Source of the DNA: Leuctra nigra
Lineage: Eukaryota; Arthropoda; Insecta; Plecoptera; Leuctridae
Assembly: GCA_934045905.1 (NCBI GenBank)
Contig: OW203769.1
Coordinates: 434,001 to 498,000 of the forward strand
DNA length: 64,000 bases
Reading direction: 5' to 3'
The position numbers and the translations under genes are program-made. Numbering within the stretch: position 1 is the first letter of the stretch; every line of letters starts with the position of its first letter. Below are positions 11,720 through 23,100 of this stretch, piece after piece. The notes below the pieces were generated by a model. The model was given only the letters and a program-made list of their open reading frames with translations. It ran no database searches and was not told the origin of the DNA.

Positions 11720-12037
11720 CAGTGTTCGAGTTGGGAAATGTGTTATGGGGGGATGGTGTATCGTGGGTAAAACGATACAGTCAGTTAAGGGGGGGGGGGG
11801 GGGGGTGGGGGGGGGGGGGGGGCTGGACCCCAAGTTTTCACCGCTGGGCGTTTTTTGGATTTTTGGATTTTGGAGGCTGCAAGATAATGTAATTGCAAGG
11901 CGGAAATGGTAAAAGTAAATAATTACCAATTGTACCATGCCAATTGTTACAAGTTCAATGTTCAATAAATAATTAAAAGTAACCTGTCAATACTCTAACT
12001 GAATCTATTTACAGAAGGCTGTGCCTAGTAATATGAA

Positions 12038-12441
12038 CCCCATAAAAAACACTTCGTGTAAAAATACCAGCCAAGTTTCTTCAACTAAAAAAAAATATGA
12101 AATCTAAAAATTCTGCACTGAAAAGTAGTGATATCAAAAAATTAGCCAAGTCAAAACTTTATTTGAAAATCAAAAAATACTTGGCGCATCGTGTACTTAA
12201 ATAGCTTGGAAGTATAAGCCAATTATAAATTATACATGAAATATACATATACATAGTATACCTATAATGCCCTAAAAAAAAACGATGCGCCAAGTATTTT
12301 TTGATTTTCAAATAAAGTTTTGACTTGGCTAATTTTTTGATATCACTACTTTTCAGTGCAGAATTTTTAGATTTCATATTTTTTTTTAGTTGAAGAGACT
12401 TGGCTGGTATTTTTACATGAAGTGTTTTTTATGGGGATATC
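12038..12441. repeat. 5' foldback block, short-loop type
   Basis: The inverted repeat has arms of about 165 bp (CGTGTAAAAATACCAGCC, AGTGATATCAAAAAATTAGC, AATACTTGGCGCATCG and their complements) and a loop of about 85 bp. The same short-loop block recurs at 44805-45203 and 47351-47749. A long-loop version of about 1.1 kb occurs at 16838-17914, 28257-29383, 43692-44795 and 57127-58252. Confidence 0.85.
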
Positions 12442-13359
12442 ACTCCTTTTTTTAGTTTATTCTAACAACTTGTGACACATATGAAATGAACAATTACTAA
12501 ATTCTTTTAAAAAATCATCACCCTTTACAATTTCGTTACCACTGATGAATAGCAGCGTATGGTCCTAAATAATTGCTTTAAATGATCTTTCACGAAGAAT
12601 AGCAAGGTTTCATTCCAATCAGTCAACCCAGTTCCGAGATATGGAAACACTTAGGTTTTCAAAATGGCTGCTGAACTTTCTGCAATGCCACATAGAATTT
12701 ATTTCTATAAATGATGTGTATCATTTTAAGCTTTCTGAATATGTATTTATTGTATAGGAGGGAATTATAATAATTTATACATTTGAATGACGTCATTTCC
12801 GGTCTCATAAATAGGAAAATTCTATTTGTACTGTTCATATTCCATAGAGATGGCCATCCGAATCGTTTGGCGCTAGTTTCATACCGATTTGTCTACCAGT
12901 TTTTGAGATATGACGTTACTTCCGGTTTAAAAATGGCGGCTGAAATCTCTGACCCCTTGAAGTATATTTGAAACATGATTATAATTTTATAAGCTGTCTC
13001 AAATAGTATATTTATTGCATCAAAATAAAAATTTGTGAGATTATTAAAATGTGTGACGTCATTTCCGGTTTAGGTATGAGAAACTGCAAATATTATTGAT
13101 GATAATACATAAAGTTGACCGTCTAAATTGTTTTGCGCTGGTTTCGTTGAAATCTATTTAGCCGTTATTGAGATATGATGTCACTTCCGGTTTCAAAATG
13201 GCGGCTTCCGGTTGGTTTTATAACAAGTCACATGAGACGTCAAAAGTACATACGTTACATAAATATCAAAATAATCGGATCAATCTTTGTTGCCAAAAAG
13301 CCAATCGATGTATTTCAAATTTCATAACGTCATTTCCGGTTTCTTTAACATAATGTTTA

Positions 13360-13626
13360 GTTTGATAATGATGGAAAATTTAGTGAATCTCTCACTTAGG
13401 GATGGTGTTTTGGAGGTAACCTGCGAAATAAAAACGCGCACCCCGACTGGGAATCGAACCCAGATCCTTCGGGTTACCGGCCCTATGCTTTAATAAAGCA
13501 TAGGGCCGGTAACCCGAAGGATCTGGGTTCGATTCCCAGTCGGGGTGCGCGTTTTTATTTCGCAGGTTACCTCCAAAACACCATCCCTAAGTGAGAGATT
13601 CACTAAATTTTCCATCATTATCAAAC
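13360..13626. repeat. Perfect 267-bp palindrome containing two tRNA 3' halves
   Basis: The arms are 133 bp and meet at base 13493 with a single central base. The sequence reads GTTTGATAATGATGG inwards from 13360 and its exact complement ends at 13626. Each arm carries a tRNA-like 3' half and its trailer. I saw no mismatch in the stretches I compared. Confidence 0.9.
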
Positions 13627-13780
13627 AATCCACTCGTAGCTCAGAAGTTTGAGCATAGCCATTCGAGAGAGATGTATTCACGTTGTCAAATGAAGTCGAA
13701 GTGCTTCAGTCTTCGTGTATAGGTCAGATACTCGGACTCGCAAGAGTTGTATGGCAATCCAACCTGCTGATTAAGAATGC

Positions 13781-13852
13781 GTCCCGATAGCTTAATGGTA
13801 AAGCATAGGGCCGGTAACCCGAAGGATCTGGGTTCGATTCCCAGTCGGGGTG
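13781..13852 (+). tRNA. tRNA-like sequence, anticodon position GGT (Thr-like), probably a tRNA pseudogene/SINE head
   Basis: It folds as a full cloverleaf. The acceptor is GTCCCGA with TCGGGGT (two G-T pairs). The D-arm is GCTT/AAGC with GG in the loop. The anticodon stem is TAGGG/CCCGA (one mismatch) with loop CCGGTAA. The T-arm is CTGGG/CCCAG with loop TTCGATT. The A-box (TAGCTTAATGG) and B-box (GGTTCGATTCC) look intact, so polymerase III could read it. Oddities are C instead of T at position 33, no encoded CCA, and a GGT anticodon where nuclear eukaryotic tRNA-Thr normally uses AGT. Tandem copies show that it is part of a repeat. Confidence 0.6.
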
Positions 13853-14097
13853 CGCGTTTTTATTTCGCAGGTTACCTCCAAAACACCATCCCTAAGTGAG
13901 AGATTCACTAAATTTTCCATCATTATCAAACAATCCACTCGTAGCTCAGAAGTTTGAGCATAGCCATTCGAGAGAGATGTATTCACGTTGTCAAATGAAG
14001 TCGAAGTGCTTCAGTCTTCGTGTATAGGTCAGATACTCGGACTCGCAAGAGTATGGCAATCCAACCTGCTGATTAAGAATGCGTCCCGATAGCTTAA

Positions 14098-16216
14098 AGG
14101 AGAACAAAATACGTTAAATACGAGAAGTATGCAATGTAATATTTATTTCTATGAATTTTAGTGAAAACCGCATATTTTTAAAAAAATTCCTGATTTTTTT
14201 ATGATTTATTTCATGTAGCGCGCAACGAATATTCATCTCATGCGTGACGTACGTGGTGCGCGGCCATGTGTTCTGAGTCATGAGTCGCAGCGCGGCCGAG
14301 CACATGGCTATAAACAAAATCAAGTGTGACACGACACTCATCTGTTCTTTACACAACACACATGCAGTTCGTGTCCAACTCCAACACGAGACGTAGAAAC
14401 ACTTCTGTGTCTCATATTGTGCATTTATTTTGTGAACTAATTTCTAATACGCTAACTGCATTATTCTTGCTGTGAACCGTTCACTATACAATAGGATAAT
14501 GAGTAGAGACAACTATATTACCGCATCAGTTTGAACCAGAATATGCATAGGCCATAGACTGATCTAGACAGTGTTGTTTTAGTGGACGAGAACGATATCA
14601 CTGTTCAGATTATATTCGGGACGAAAAGATATAATAATTGATGGTGTAAACGTGGAATGTGCAAACTAATGCCGAGTGATTTTGAATGTTTGTGTTCTCA
14701 GGAAAGTGAAACATTGGTACGGTTAGACGGCAATTTGATTGTGTCACTAAAAACCCCTTTTTATTATTTTAATTATTTTGCGAGTAGGTACTGTACTTAC
14801 TGTTTCTGTTCCATCCACACATTTTCAAGTACGTTTTGAAAATACATTTTAATTTGTTGATCAAAAGTAGTGCGTGAAAAACAAATGCCTTTGGGTTGAT
14901 TGCCCTTCATAGTCTGAGATTGCCAGTGTAATTTATGACCTGCTTCACACGTGGTCGTCACCCCTAGCATAGCCCCTCGACTCCACCTCTTAGTTTTTAC
15001 AACGAGTGCCCCACATTCACGGCACAATCTAAACAGGGTGGACAAACAGCACCAAAATACAAAATAAAATAAATGTGGAGTAGTATTATCACTGTCACTT
15101 TCATTTTCACTGTCGGTTTGGAGTCCTCACTATCTGATGCTTCTTCTTCCGGGTCCAGTCTAAACGAAACATCCAAATCTTGCGTGTCACTTTCCGATAG
15201 TTGAGGTGATCTATTTTATACGAGTAGCGGTATGATACCCGAGGCACTTACTTTTCTGTATTATTAAAACCCTAAAACGAACACTGAGTCATTATTAAAT
15301 CGGATTATACTAATATTATATATTTGAATTACACTTTCTTCACATCCTGACTCAGTGACTGCAGGAACTCGACTGATTTTCATGTGACGAAAAAACCTAC
15401 GCCTACAACTCATAAACATATCAGGGCCTCTTGGGTGCATTGCTTGGGTGAGGCGTCAAATTCCTGAGAGCTACGCATGCAAGTTTCTCAAGTGTATAAT
15501 GATCTCATCTAAATTTATTACCTACGAGCATTTTTATAGTTTAACTCGTAAAACATTCTGAAGATGGAATAATGAAACTAAAATAACGCAACCAATGTCT
15601 AGTGATTTTGAGTGTTTGTTGAGTGAATGTTTGTGTCATCGGGAAAGTGAGACAATTGATGAGGTAAGACGGTAATAGAATGCGTATCTATAAACCCATC
15701 TATGTGAACGTGATAATTTAATCATTTATATCATAAGATCAATCAGTTTGTATAACACTAATACTTTGAGACGAAGGAAGCTTTGAATGAGCTTTGGATT
15801 TAGCTTTCAAAACAGTGAATCGTTTCGGCGCTTTCATTCTATTAGGGAATCGGTGTTCGCGGCGATGGCATGCATGCCTTTTCCTTACTATTACAGCTGT
15901 AAACAAACACTTTGGCATTATGAAATAGTATGATACTATTATTTGATCTTTAAATTGCATTGTACATCATAAGTTAGTGCATGAATGAATATAGACTGAC
16001 TTGCATGCATGCATACGAACTCACGCGGCACCCATATAACCAATGCATAGCCACCCGTGCGACGCCCCAGTGACGTCATCGTTCTCGTAGCGTTGCGCAA
16101 GAACGTCTGCCAAGGTGTGTTCCGATTTTTTTTCATAACCAACAAGCATGTCTATGTTATATGAACACATACAACATTCTGACACTGAAATATCACTAAA
16201 CTTATTTTGTTCTCCT
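14098..16216. mobile_element. Kolobok-like DNA transposon, TTAA target duplication
   Basis: The terminal inverted repeats AGGAGAACAAAATA are flanked by TTAA at 14094-14097 and 16217-16220. The element sits inside a tRNA-like copy (GATAGC-TTAA-TGGT), and the neighbouring uninterrupted copy reads GATAGCTTAATGGT, so insertion and duplication are proven internally. A TTAA duplication is used by Kolobok and piggyBac. A minus-strand fragment with a CxxCG...C..GHKLHWQSQ motif favours Kolobok. Two plus-strand segments (near 14668 and 15595) share MxSDFECL and ESET peptide words, an internal duplication. Confidence 0.7.
14797..15210 (-). pseudogene. Fragment of a Kolobok-associated zinc-ribbon-like protein, frameshifted
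   Basis: The minus-strand frame 15045-14797 encodes LFRLCRECGALVV followed by GAMLGVTTTCEAGHKLHWQS. This C-x2-C ... C-x-x-GH-x3-W-x-SQ pattern occurs in proteins carried by Kolobok-type elements. Immediately upstream, in another frame (15210-15110), lies an acidic stretch (SESDTQDLDVSF, DPEEEASDSEDS), which is the usual neighbour of that motif. At least one frameshift is therefore needed, and the catalytic domain is not recognisable. I treat it as a decayed transposon protein exon. Confidence 0.5.
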
Positions 16217-16837
16217 TTAATGGTTAAAGCATAGGGCCGGTAACCCGAAGGATCTGGGTTCGATTCCCAGTCGGGGTGCGCGTTTTTATTTCGCAGGTTA
16301 CCTCCATAATGTTTAGTCTTTTGCTACTTATCATGCATATAGATGACCGTCTGGATCGTTTGGCGCAATTTTCGTTCCAATCGGTCCAGCCGTTGACGAG
16401 ATATGACGTCACTTCCGGTTTCAAAATGGCGGCATAAAACCAGTTATAGCAAAAGGCACCTCAGACGCCAAAAGTGCATATGTGGTAAAAATTTTAAATC
16501 AATCGGTTCAGCCGTTTATGCTGTAGCCTGTTTACCATATTTTAGCTCCACCCTACTACTACTACTGAGATTATTATGAAAACCGCCCTAAAACACTGTT
16601 TTCACGGCCCTCTAGCGCGCAAAGGGCGTAACCTATTGTTCCCAAATTTGGTATATGTTGTAGGGTGGGCCATAGCTCGAAATTAAGATATATCGCAACA
16701 ATGTGAGATTTTCCAATTTTAAGATCCAGTAGGCCGAAAATGCCACTTTGATGCTTACAGTAAAAGATCCCCATAAAGTGCCGTAAAGTGCGCGCGCCGT
16801 ACGACTTGGCTGGAGTGGAGCGACCGCTCCACTAGAT

Positions 16838-18525
16838 CCCCATAAAAAACACTCCGTGTAAAAATACCAGCCAAGTCTCTTTACTTTAAAAAAATTCAAC
16901 ACCGAAAAGGAGTGATATCAAAAAAGGAGCCAAGTCAATGACATTTCCAAATATTTAATCGTATCTTTGAAATAAAAGTATAAACACCGAGAAATACTTT
17001 ACAAAAGGACTTGGCGCATCGTTTTTTTAAAGACATTTTTCTATTCATAAGCGTAATATGCCATTTATATACAACCGTCATTAAGAACTTTTATCATAAT
17101 AGGGACACATCTTTCAATTACATATTATATATACCTACTGTAAATAATTTTCTATTTGAATATGTACACATGAAACTTGTTGCCTATGTTTGTAATAAAT
17201 ACACAATAAATATCTTCGTAATATTGTTTCGTGAAGTCTCATGCGTTATACCTTCCATCTTGAAATAAATTTCTATTAATCCGCAATTTATAATAGTACA
17301 TTTCACGAAGTACACAGTGACGGCACATTAAATTTCTTTAAAATTTTTAACTTTATACACTTTACACTTGAAAAATATATAATAGTGTTCCATCGATAGT
17401 TAGTAATTTATTTGACAACGTTTCATGATTTCCCTCAGAGTCAAGATCATATTATGAAAAGATACCCTTCTAATATCACCATATTAACAGTGTTATAAGA
17501 ATATATATGAGCGCACTTCCTTGTTATTTAAATCTTTTACCATATCACTTATCTATTACAACATGAAATCTTTCTTCTATCGCCATTGACAAAACTATAA
17601 AATAGCAATTATTAAAAGTAGCTTGATTCATAGCTTGAGTAGCTTGATGGCTCTAATAGAAAGAGGAAAAGTACTTAAACTTGTACATTTCTTTCCACTT
17701 TTAGGATAGAAAGATGTCTTTAAAAACACGATGCGCCAAGTCCTTTTGTAAAGTATTTCTCGGTGTTTATACTTTTATTTCAAAGATACGATTAAATATT
17801 TGGAAATGTCATTGACTTGGCTCCTTTTTTGATATCACTCCTTTTCGGTGTTGAATTTTTTTAAAGTAAAGAGACTTGGCTGGTATTTTTACACGGAGTG
17901 TTTTTTATGGGGATATTACTACTTTTTTCAGTTTATTCTTATAACTTGTAACATTGTTTCACCAATGACTATAATTCCTTTAAAAAAATACGCCTTTGTG
18001 GTTTGGTTGCTAAGAAGAATTGTGTTTGGTGCTAAATGTAAGCTTAAAATTATATTCCATGATGAATTGCGAAAGCATCGTTCCAATCGGTCCAACTGTT
18101 CTCGAGTTATCGCATCACTTCCAGTTTTCAAAATGGCGGCTGACATCACTGCCACCTAATATCTGTATCTTAAATGTTATGTAACATTATAAGCCTTCTG
18201 AATATGTATTTATTGTTATAAGAGATGGTTTTAGTCAGATTAGGCATTGTTATGGAGTCATTTCCGGTTTTAGTAATAGTGCATTTCTATTTCGACTATT
18301 GATGTTTCATATAGATGACCGTCTGAATCGATTGGCGAAAATTTCGTTTCGATCGGTTCAGCCGTTTTCGAGATATGACGTCACTTCCGGTTTCAAAATG
18401 CGGCATAAAACCGGTTATAGCAAAAGGCACCTAAGACGCCAAAAGTGCACACGTGGTAAAAATTTCAGATCGATCGGTTAACCCGTTTAGGCTGTGGCCC
18501 TGTCAACAGTGTTTCCTGATATCTG

Positions 18526-18560
<35 letters not shown>

Positions 18561-18858
18561 GATAGCTTTTAAAAGGGGTGTAATTTCACTGTTTTCACGG
18601 CCATCTTGCTCGCAAATGACATAACCTGTTGTTCCCAAATTTGGTATAGGGGGTGGGGTGGGCCATAGCTCGAAATTAAGATATTTCGCAACAATGTGAG
18701 GTTTTCCAATGTTGAGATCCAGTAGACCGAAAATGCCATGTTGTTGCTTACAGTAAAAGTGTTTGGTCTGCTCCTCAGTTTATTAGGCATTTACAGTATG
18801 TTGAGTGAGTGTGAGTGTACCGTACGACTTGGCTGGGTGGAGCGACCGCTCCACTAGA
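16838..18858 (+). mobile_element. Helentron/HINE-like element 2 (forward), full length, about 2.0 kb
   Basis: It begins CCCCATAAAAAACACTCCGTG directly after the TAGAT terminus of element 1, so the two stand head-to-tail with no spacer. The long-loop foldback block is 16838-17914. Then come modules with TGACGTCACTTCCGG near 18377, an ATC microsatellite near 18530-18560, and the 3' end with hairpin GTGGAGCGACCGCTCCAC and CTAGAT ending about 18858. Confidence 0.75.
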
Positions 18859-19011
18859 TTCTGGCGCCAACACACGTAGAAGTCAATTATGTTTAATGGG
18901 GGGATGGTTTTGTCCCTAAATTCATTATGGGGGGATGGTCATGCCCATAAATTCGTTATGGGGGGATGCCATCCCCCCGCATCCCCCCCCCCCCCCCCAA
19001 TTCGAACACTG

Positions 19012-20144
19012 GGCCCGCTGCAAAATCTTACGCGTGTGTCTTGAAAGTACTGCAACTGTGCAACATCAGTAACGCGATTCGAGCGATACCACGTGACTAA
19101 AAATATAATCACGTTATTGTCCAAACTACTGCACTCAAAAAGTCAGGTGGGCATTTTTCTCATTAAGTAAGTGATTCTACAACTCAGTATCTTTTTTATC
19201 ACATTATTGTTGTACCGTAAAATTTTGACTTTTTTTATTTTTGAAAATAATCATATTTATTTTTGTCACGATTTAAGCCCACCTTTCACACTACAGACTT
19301 CCATAAGGGCTCATTTTGTTCACAAAAAAGGGGCGGGTGTCATGACTAAGCCCAAATTTCGATAAATTTATTCCTACTTCGACTATAGCTTTTACTAAAT
19401 CAGTAATATTTGACTGTGAAATCCGGTACGTTATATTTCTTTTTGTAAATATTTAAACAAATAATTAGAAAAAAGGCCACGTCAGCCCATAACAAGATAT
19501 CTAATGAATATTCTCTACAAGTTTCGTGTCATTCAAACAAACAGTTTTGTCTATTCTTTGTCAAAGGTAATGTCAAATGTGCATTTTACACATTTGAAAA
19601 CGTCCCGCACTTTTTTGTGGCGCCCAAAAACGATCAATGTCACTTGATATCATGTTACCAGCTCCCTCTTACGAAATATGAAGAAAATTAATATTGATTT
19701 TTTTCGGTCGAATTGCCTTAATGTATCTCCTTAGACTAAATAACTTCTAAGGTATCTCTAATCACAATTATTTCAGTGTTTTGTGCAGTTTCGACTTCCC
19801 ACTAAGAGAATTTTAAAACATCAAGTTCACACTACTTAACAATACCGGAGTAATGACGACCTGTTGACAATGTTGAATCCAGGCACACGTGGGGTGAGTG
19901 CCTCCCCTCCTTCTCCCCGGGAAAATTATCTATTTCAATAGACAACTTATTGTGTAATTCTCTCAATTATTCACAAATAAGTTAAGTGTCTTTTTAATAT
20001 ACTAAGAAACATCTTAAAAGAGTTTTCATTTATTAAAATATTGCTTATATTTGTGGTTGATTTCTATATTATCTGATGCAAATACCCAAACGGCATTTCA
20101 TATTCTGCCAAAAAAAATCCAATCCTACTTTTCCCCTACTCTCA
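19012..20144. other. Intron block, partly duplicated
   Basis: CTGCAAAATCTTACGCGTGTG (19018) and AGTTTCGACTTCCCA... to AACAATACCGGAGTA (19785-19853) recur at 30054-30203 in the same order, just before the 30.2-kb exon. The matching exon is absent here. The rest is AT-rich with no feature. Confidence 0.65.
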
Positions 20145-23100
20145 CGCCTCTTGCACTGTCAATCTTGTCATTCTAGACCTCCTTTAGATTGCAGATCTGT
20201 CCGTTACTCTCACGCCTCTTGCACTGTCAATCTTTCCTTCTAGACCTCCATTAGATTGCAGATCTGTCCGTTACTCTCACGCCTCTCGCACTGTCAATCT
20301 TGTCCTTCTAGACCTCCTTAAGATTGCAGATCTGTCCGTTACTCTCACGCCTCTTGCACTGTCAATCTTGTCCTTCTAGACCTCCTTTAGATTGCAGATC
20401 TGTCCGTTACTCTCACGCCTCTTGCACTGTCAATCTTGTCCTTCTAGACCTCCTTTAGATTGCAGATCTGTCCGTTACTCTCACGCTTCTTGCACTGTCA
20501 ATCTTGTCCTTCTAGACCTCCTTTAGATTGCAGATCTGTCCGTTACTCTCACGCCTCTTGCACTGTCAATCTTGTCCTTCTAGACCTCCTTTAGATTGCA
20601 GATCTGTCCGTTACTCTCACGCCTCTTGCACTGTCAATCTTGTCCTTCTAGACCTCCTTTAGATTGCAGATCTGTCCGTTACTCTCACGCCTCTTGCACT
20701 GTCAATCTTGTCCTTCTAGACCTCCTTTAGATTGCAGATCTGTCCGTTACTCTCACGCCTCTTGCACTGTCAATCTTGTCCTTCTAGACCTCCTTTAGAT
20801 TGCAGATCTGTCCGTTACTCTCACGCTTCTTGCACTGTCAATCTTGTCCTTCTAGACCTCCTTTAGATTGCAGATCTGTCCGTTACTCTCACGCCTCTTG
20901 CACTGTCAATCTTGTCCTTCTAGACCTCCTTTAGATTGCAGATCTGTCCGTTACTCTCACGCCTCTTGCACTGTCAATCTTGTCCTTCTAGACCTCCTTT
21001 AGATTGCAGATCTGTCCGTTACTCTCACGCCTCTTGCACTGTCAATCTTGTCCTTCTAGACCTCCTTTAGATTGCAGATCTGTCCGTTACTCTCACGCCT
21101 CTTGCACTGTCAATCTTGTCCTTCTAGACCTCCTTTAGATTGCAGATCTGTCCGTTACTCTCACGCCTCTTGCACTGTCAATCTTGTCCTTCTAGACCTC
21201 CTTTAGATTGCAGATCTGTGCGTTACTCTCACGCCTCTTGCACTGTCAATCTTTCCTTCTAGACCTCCATTAGATTGCAAATCTGTCCGTTTCTCTCACG
21301 GCTCTTGCACTGTCAATCTTGTCCTTCTAGACCTCCTTTAGATTGCAGATCTGTCCGTTACTCTCACGCCTCTTGCACTGTCAATCTTGTCCTTCTAGAC
21401 CTCCTTTAGATTGCAGATCTGTCCGTTACTCTCACGCCTCTTGCACTGTCAATCTTGTCCTTCTAGACCTCCTTTAGATTGCAGATCTGTCCGTTACTCT
21501 CACGCCTCTTGCACTGTCAATCTTGTCCTTTTAGACCTCCTTTTGATTGCAGATCTGTCCGTTACTCTCACGCCTCTTGCACTGTCAATCTTGTCCTTCT
21601 AGACCTCCTTTAGATTGCAGATCTGTCCGTTACTCTCACGCCTCTTGCACTGTCAATCTTTCCTTCTAGACCTCCTTTAGATTGCAGATCTGTCCGTTAC
21701 TCTCACGCCTCTTGCACTGTCAATCTTGTCATTCTAGACCTCCTTTAGATTGCAGATCTGTCCGTTACTCTCACGCCTCTTGCACTGTCAATCTTGTCCT
21801 TCTAGACCTCCTTTAGATTGCAGATCTGTCCGTTACTCTCACGCCTCTTGCACTGTCAATCTTTCCTTCTAGACCTCCTTTAGATTGCAGATCTGTCCGT
21901 TACTCTCACGCCTCTTGCACTGTCAATCTTGTCATTCTAGACCTCCTTTAGATTGCAGATCTGTCCGTTACTCTCACGCCTCTTGCACTGTCAATCTTTC
22001 CTTCTAGACCTCCATTAGATTGCAGATCTGTCCGTTACTCTCACGCCTCTTGCACTGTCAATCTTGTCCTTCTAGACCTCCTTAAGATTGCAGATCTGTC
22101 CGTTACTCTCACGCCTCTTGCACTGTCAATCTTGTCTTTCTAGACCTCCTTTAGATTGCAGATCTGTCCGTTACTCTCACGCCTCTTGCACTGTCAATCT
22201 TGTCCTTCTAGACCTCTTTTAGATTGCAGATCTGTCCGTTACTCTCACGCCTCTTGCACTGTCAATCTTGTCCTTCTAGACCTCCTTTAGATTGCAGATC
22301 TGTCCGTTACTCTCACGCCTCTTGCACTGTCAATCTTGTCCTTCTAGACCTCCTTTAGATTGCAGATCTGTCCGTTACTCTCACGCCTCTTGCACTGTCA
22401 ATCTTGTCCTTCTAGACCTCCTTTAGATTGCAGATCTGTGCGTTACTCTCACGCCTCTTGCACTGTCAATCTTGTCCTTCTAGACCTCCTTTAGATTGCA
22501 GATCTGTCCGTTACTCTCACGCCTCTTGCACTGTCAATCTTGTCCTTCTAGACCTCCTTTAGATTGCAAATCTGTCCGTTACTCTCACGCCTCTTGCACT
22601 GTCAATCTTGTCCTTTTAGACCTCCTTTTGATTGCAGATCTGTCCGTTACTCTCACGCCTCTTGCACTGTCAATCTTTCCTTCTAGACCTCCATTAGATT
22701 GCAGATCTGTCCGTTACTCTCACGCCTCTTGCACTGTCTATCTTTCCTTCTAGACCTCCTTTAGATTGCAGATCTGTCCGTTACTCTCACGCCTCTTGCA
22801 CTGTCAATCTTGTCATTCTAGACCTCCTTTAGATTGCAGATCTGTCCGTTACACTCACGCCTCTTGCACTGTCAATCTTTCATTCTAGACCTCCTTTAGA
22901 TTGCAGATCTGTCCGTTACTCTCACGCCTCTTGCACTGTCAATCTTTCCTTCTAGACCTCCATTAGATTGCAGATCTGTCCGTTACTCTCACGCCTCTTG
23001 CACTGTCAATCTTTCCTTCTAGACCTCCTTTAGATTGCAAATCTGTCCGTTACTCTCACGCCTCTTGCACTGTCAATCTTGTCCTTCTAGACCTCCTTTA

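Larger units (their letters stand above)
13350..16317. mobile_element. tRNA-derived tandem/palindromic insertion with 12-bp target duplication
   Basis: The direct repeat ATAATGTTTAGT at 13350-13361 and 16306-16317 flanks the insertion, and the host Helentron-like element resumes exactly across it. A 12-bp duplication fits target-primed retrotransposition. The insert begins with an inverted truncated unit (13362-13493), then direct units of about 305 bp. Each unit joins a tRNA-like sequence to a tail containing CGCAGGTTACCTCC and a body containing CTCGTAGCTCAGAAG. The last tRNA-like copy is split by the Kolobok-like element at 14098-16216. The combination of a head-to-head start and tandem units is unusual for a SINE. 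Confidence 0.7.
12038..16837 (+). mobile_element. Helentron/HINE-like element 1 (forward), interrupted
   Basis: It starts CCCCATAAAAAACACTTCGTG and ends at the hairpin GTGGAGCGACCGCTCCAC followed by TAGAT. The 5' end is a foldback block (12038-12443), followed by ETS/CRE modules, interrupted at 13362-16305 by a tRNA-derived insertion, then the rest of the modules, a CTA microsatellite and the about 270-bp 3' end. Subterminal CCAGCCAAGTC (5') and GACTTGGCTGG (3') are inverted copies. Subterminal inverted repeats, core tandem repeats and a 3' hairpin are the architecture known for DINE-1/HINE elements. No Rep/helicase is present. Confidence 0.7.
11720..19011. mobile_element. hAT-type MITE split by Helentron-like elements
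   Basis: The ends read CAGTGTTCGAGTTGGG (11720) and, inverted, CAGTGTTCGAATTGGG (ending 19011). The left half (11720 to about 12037) and right half (about 18885-19011) match the intact 489-bp copy at 58505-58993. The homologous intron near 30040 lacks the element and reads AGGCCCACTGCAAAATC. Here GGCCCGC occurs on both sides, with four extra bases on the left, so the 8-bp duplication is imperfect. About 6.8 kb of later insertions separate the halves. Long G and C homopolymer tracts lie at about 11790-11822 and 18984-18998. Confidence 0.8.

Noticed and set aside
13287..13986. Repeated frames reading IKTRTPTGNRTQILRVTG
   Set aside because: Translation of the tRNA-like repeat and its palindrome, not a protein gene.
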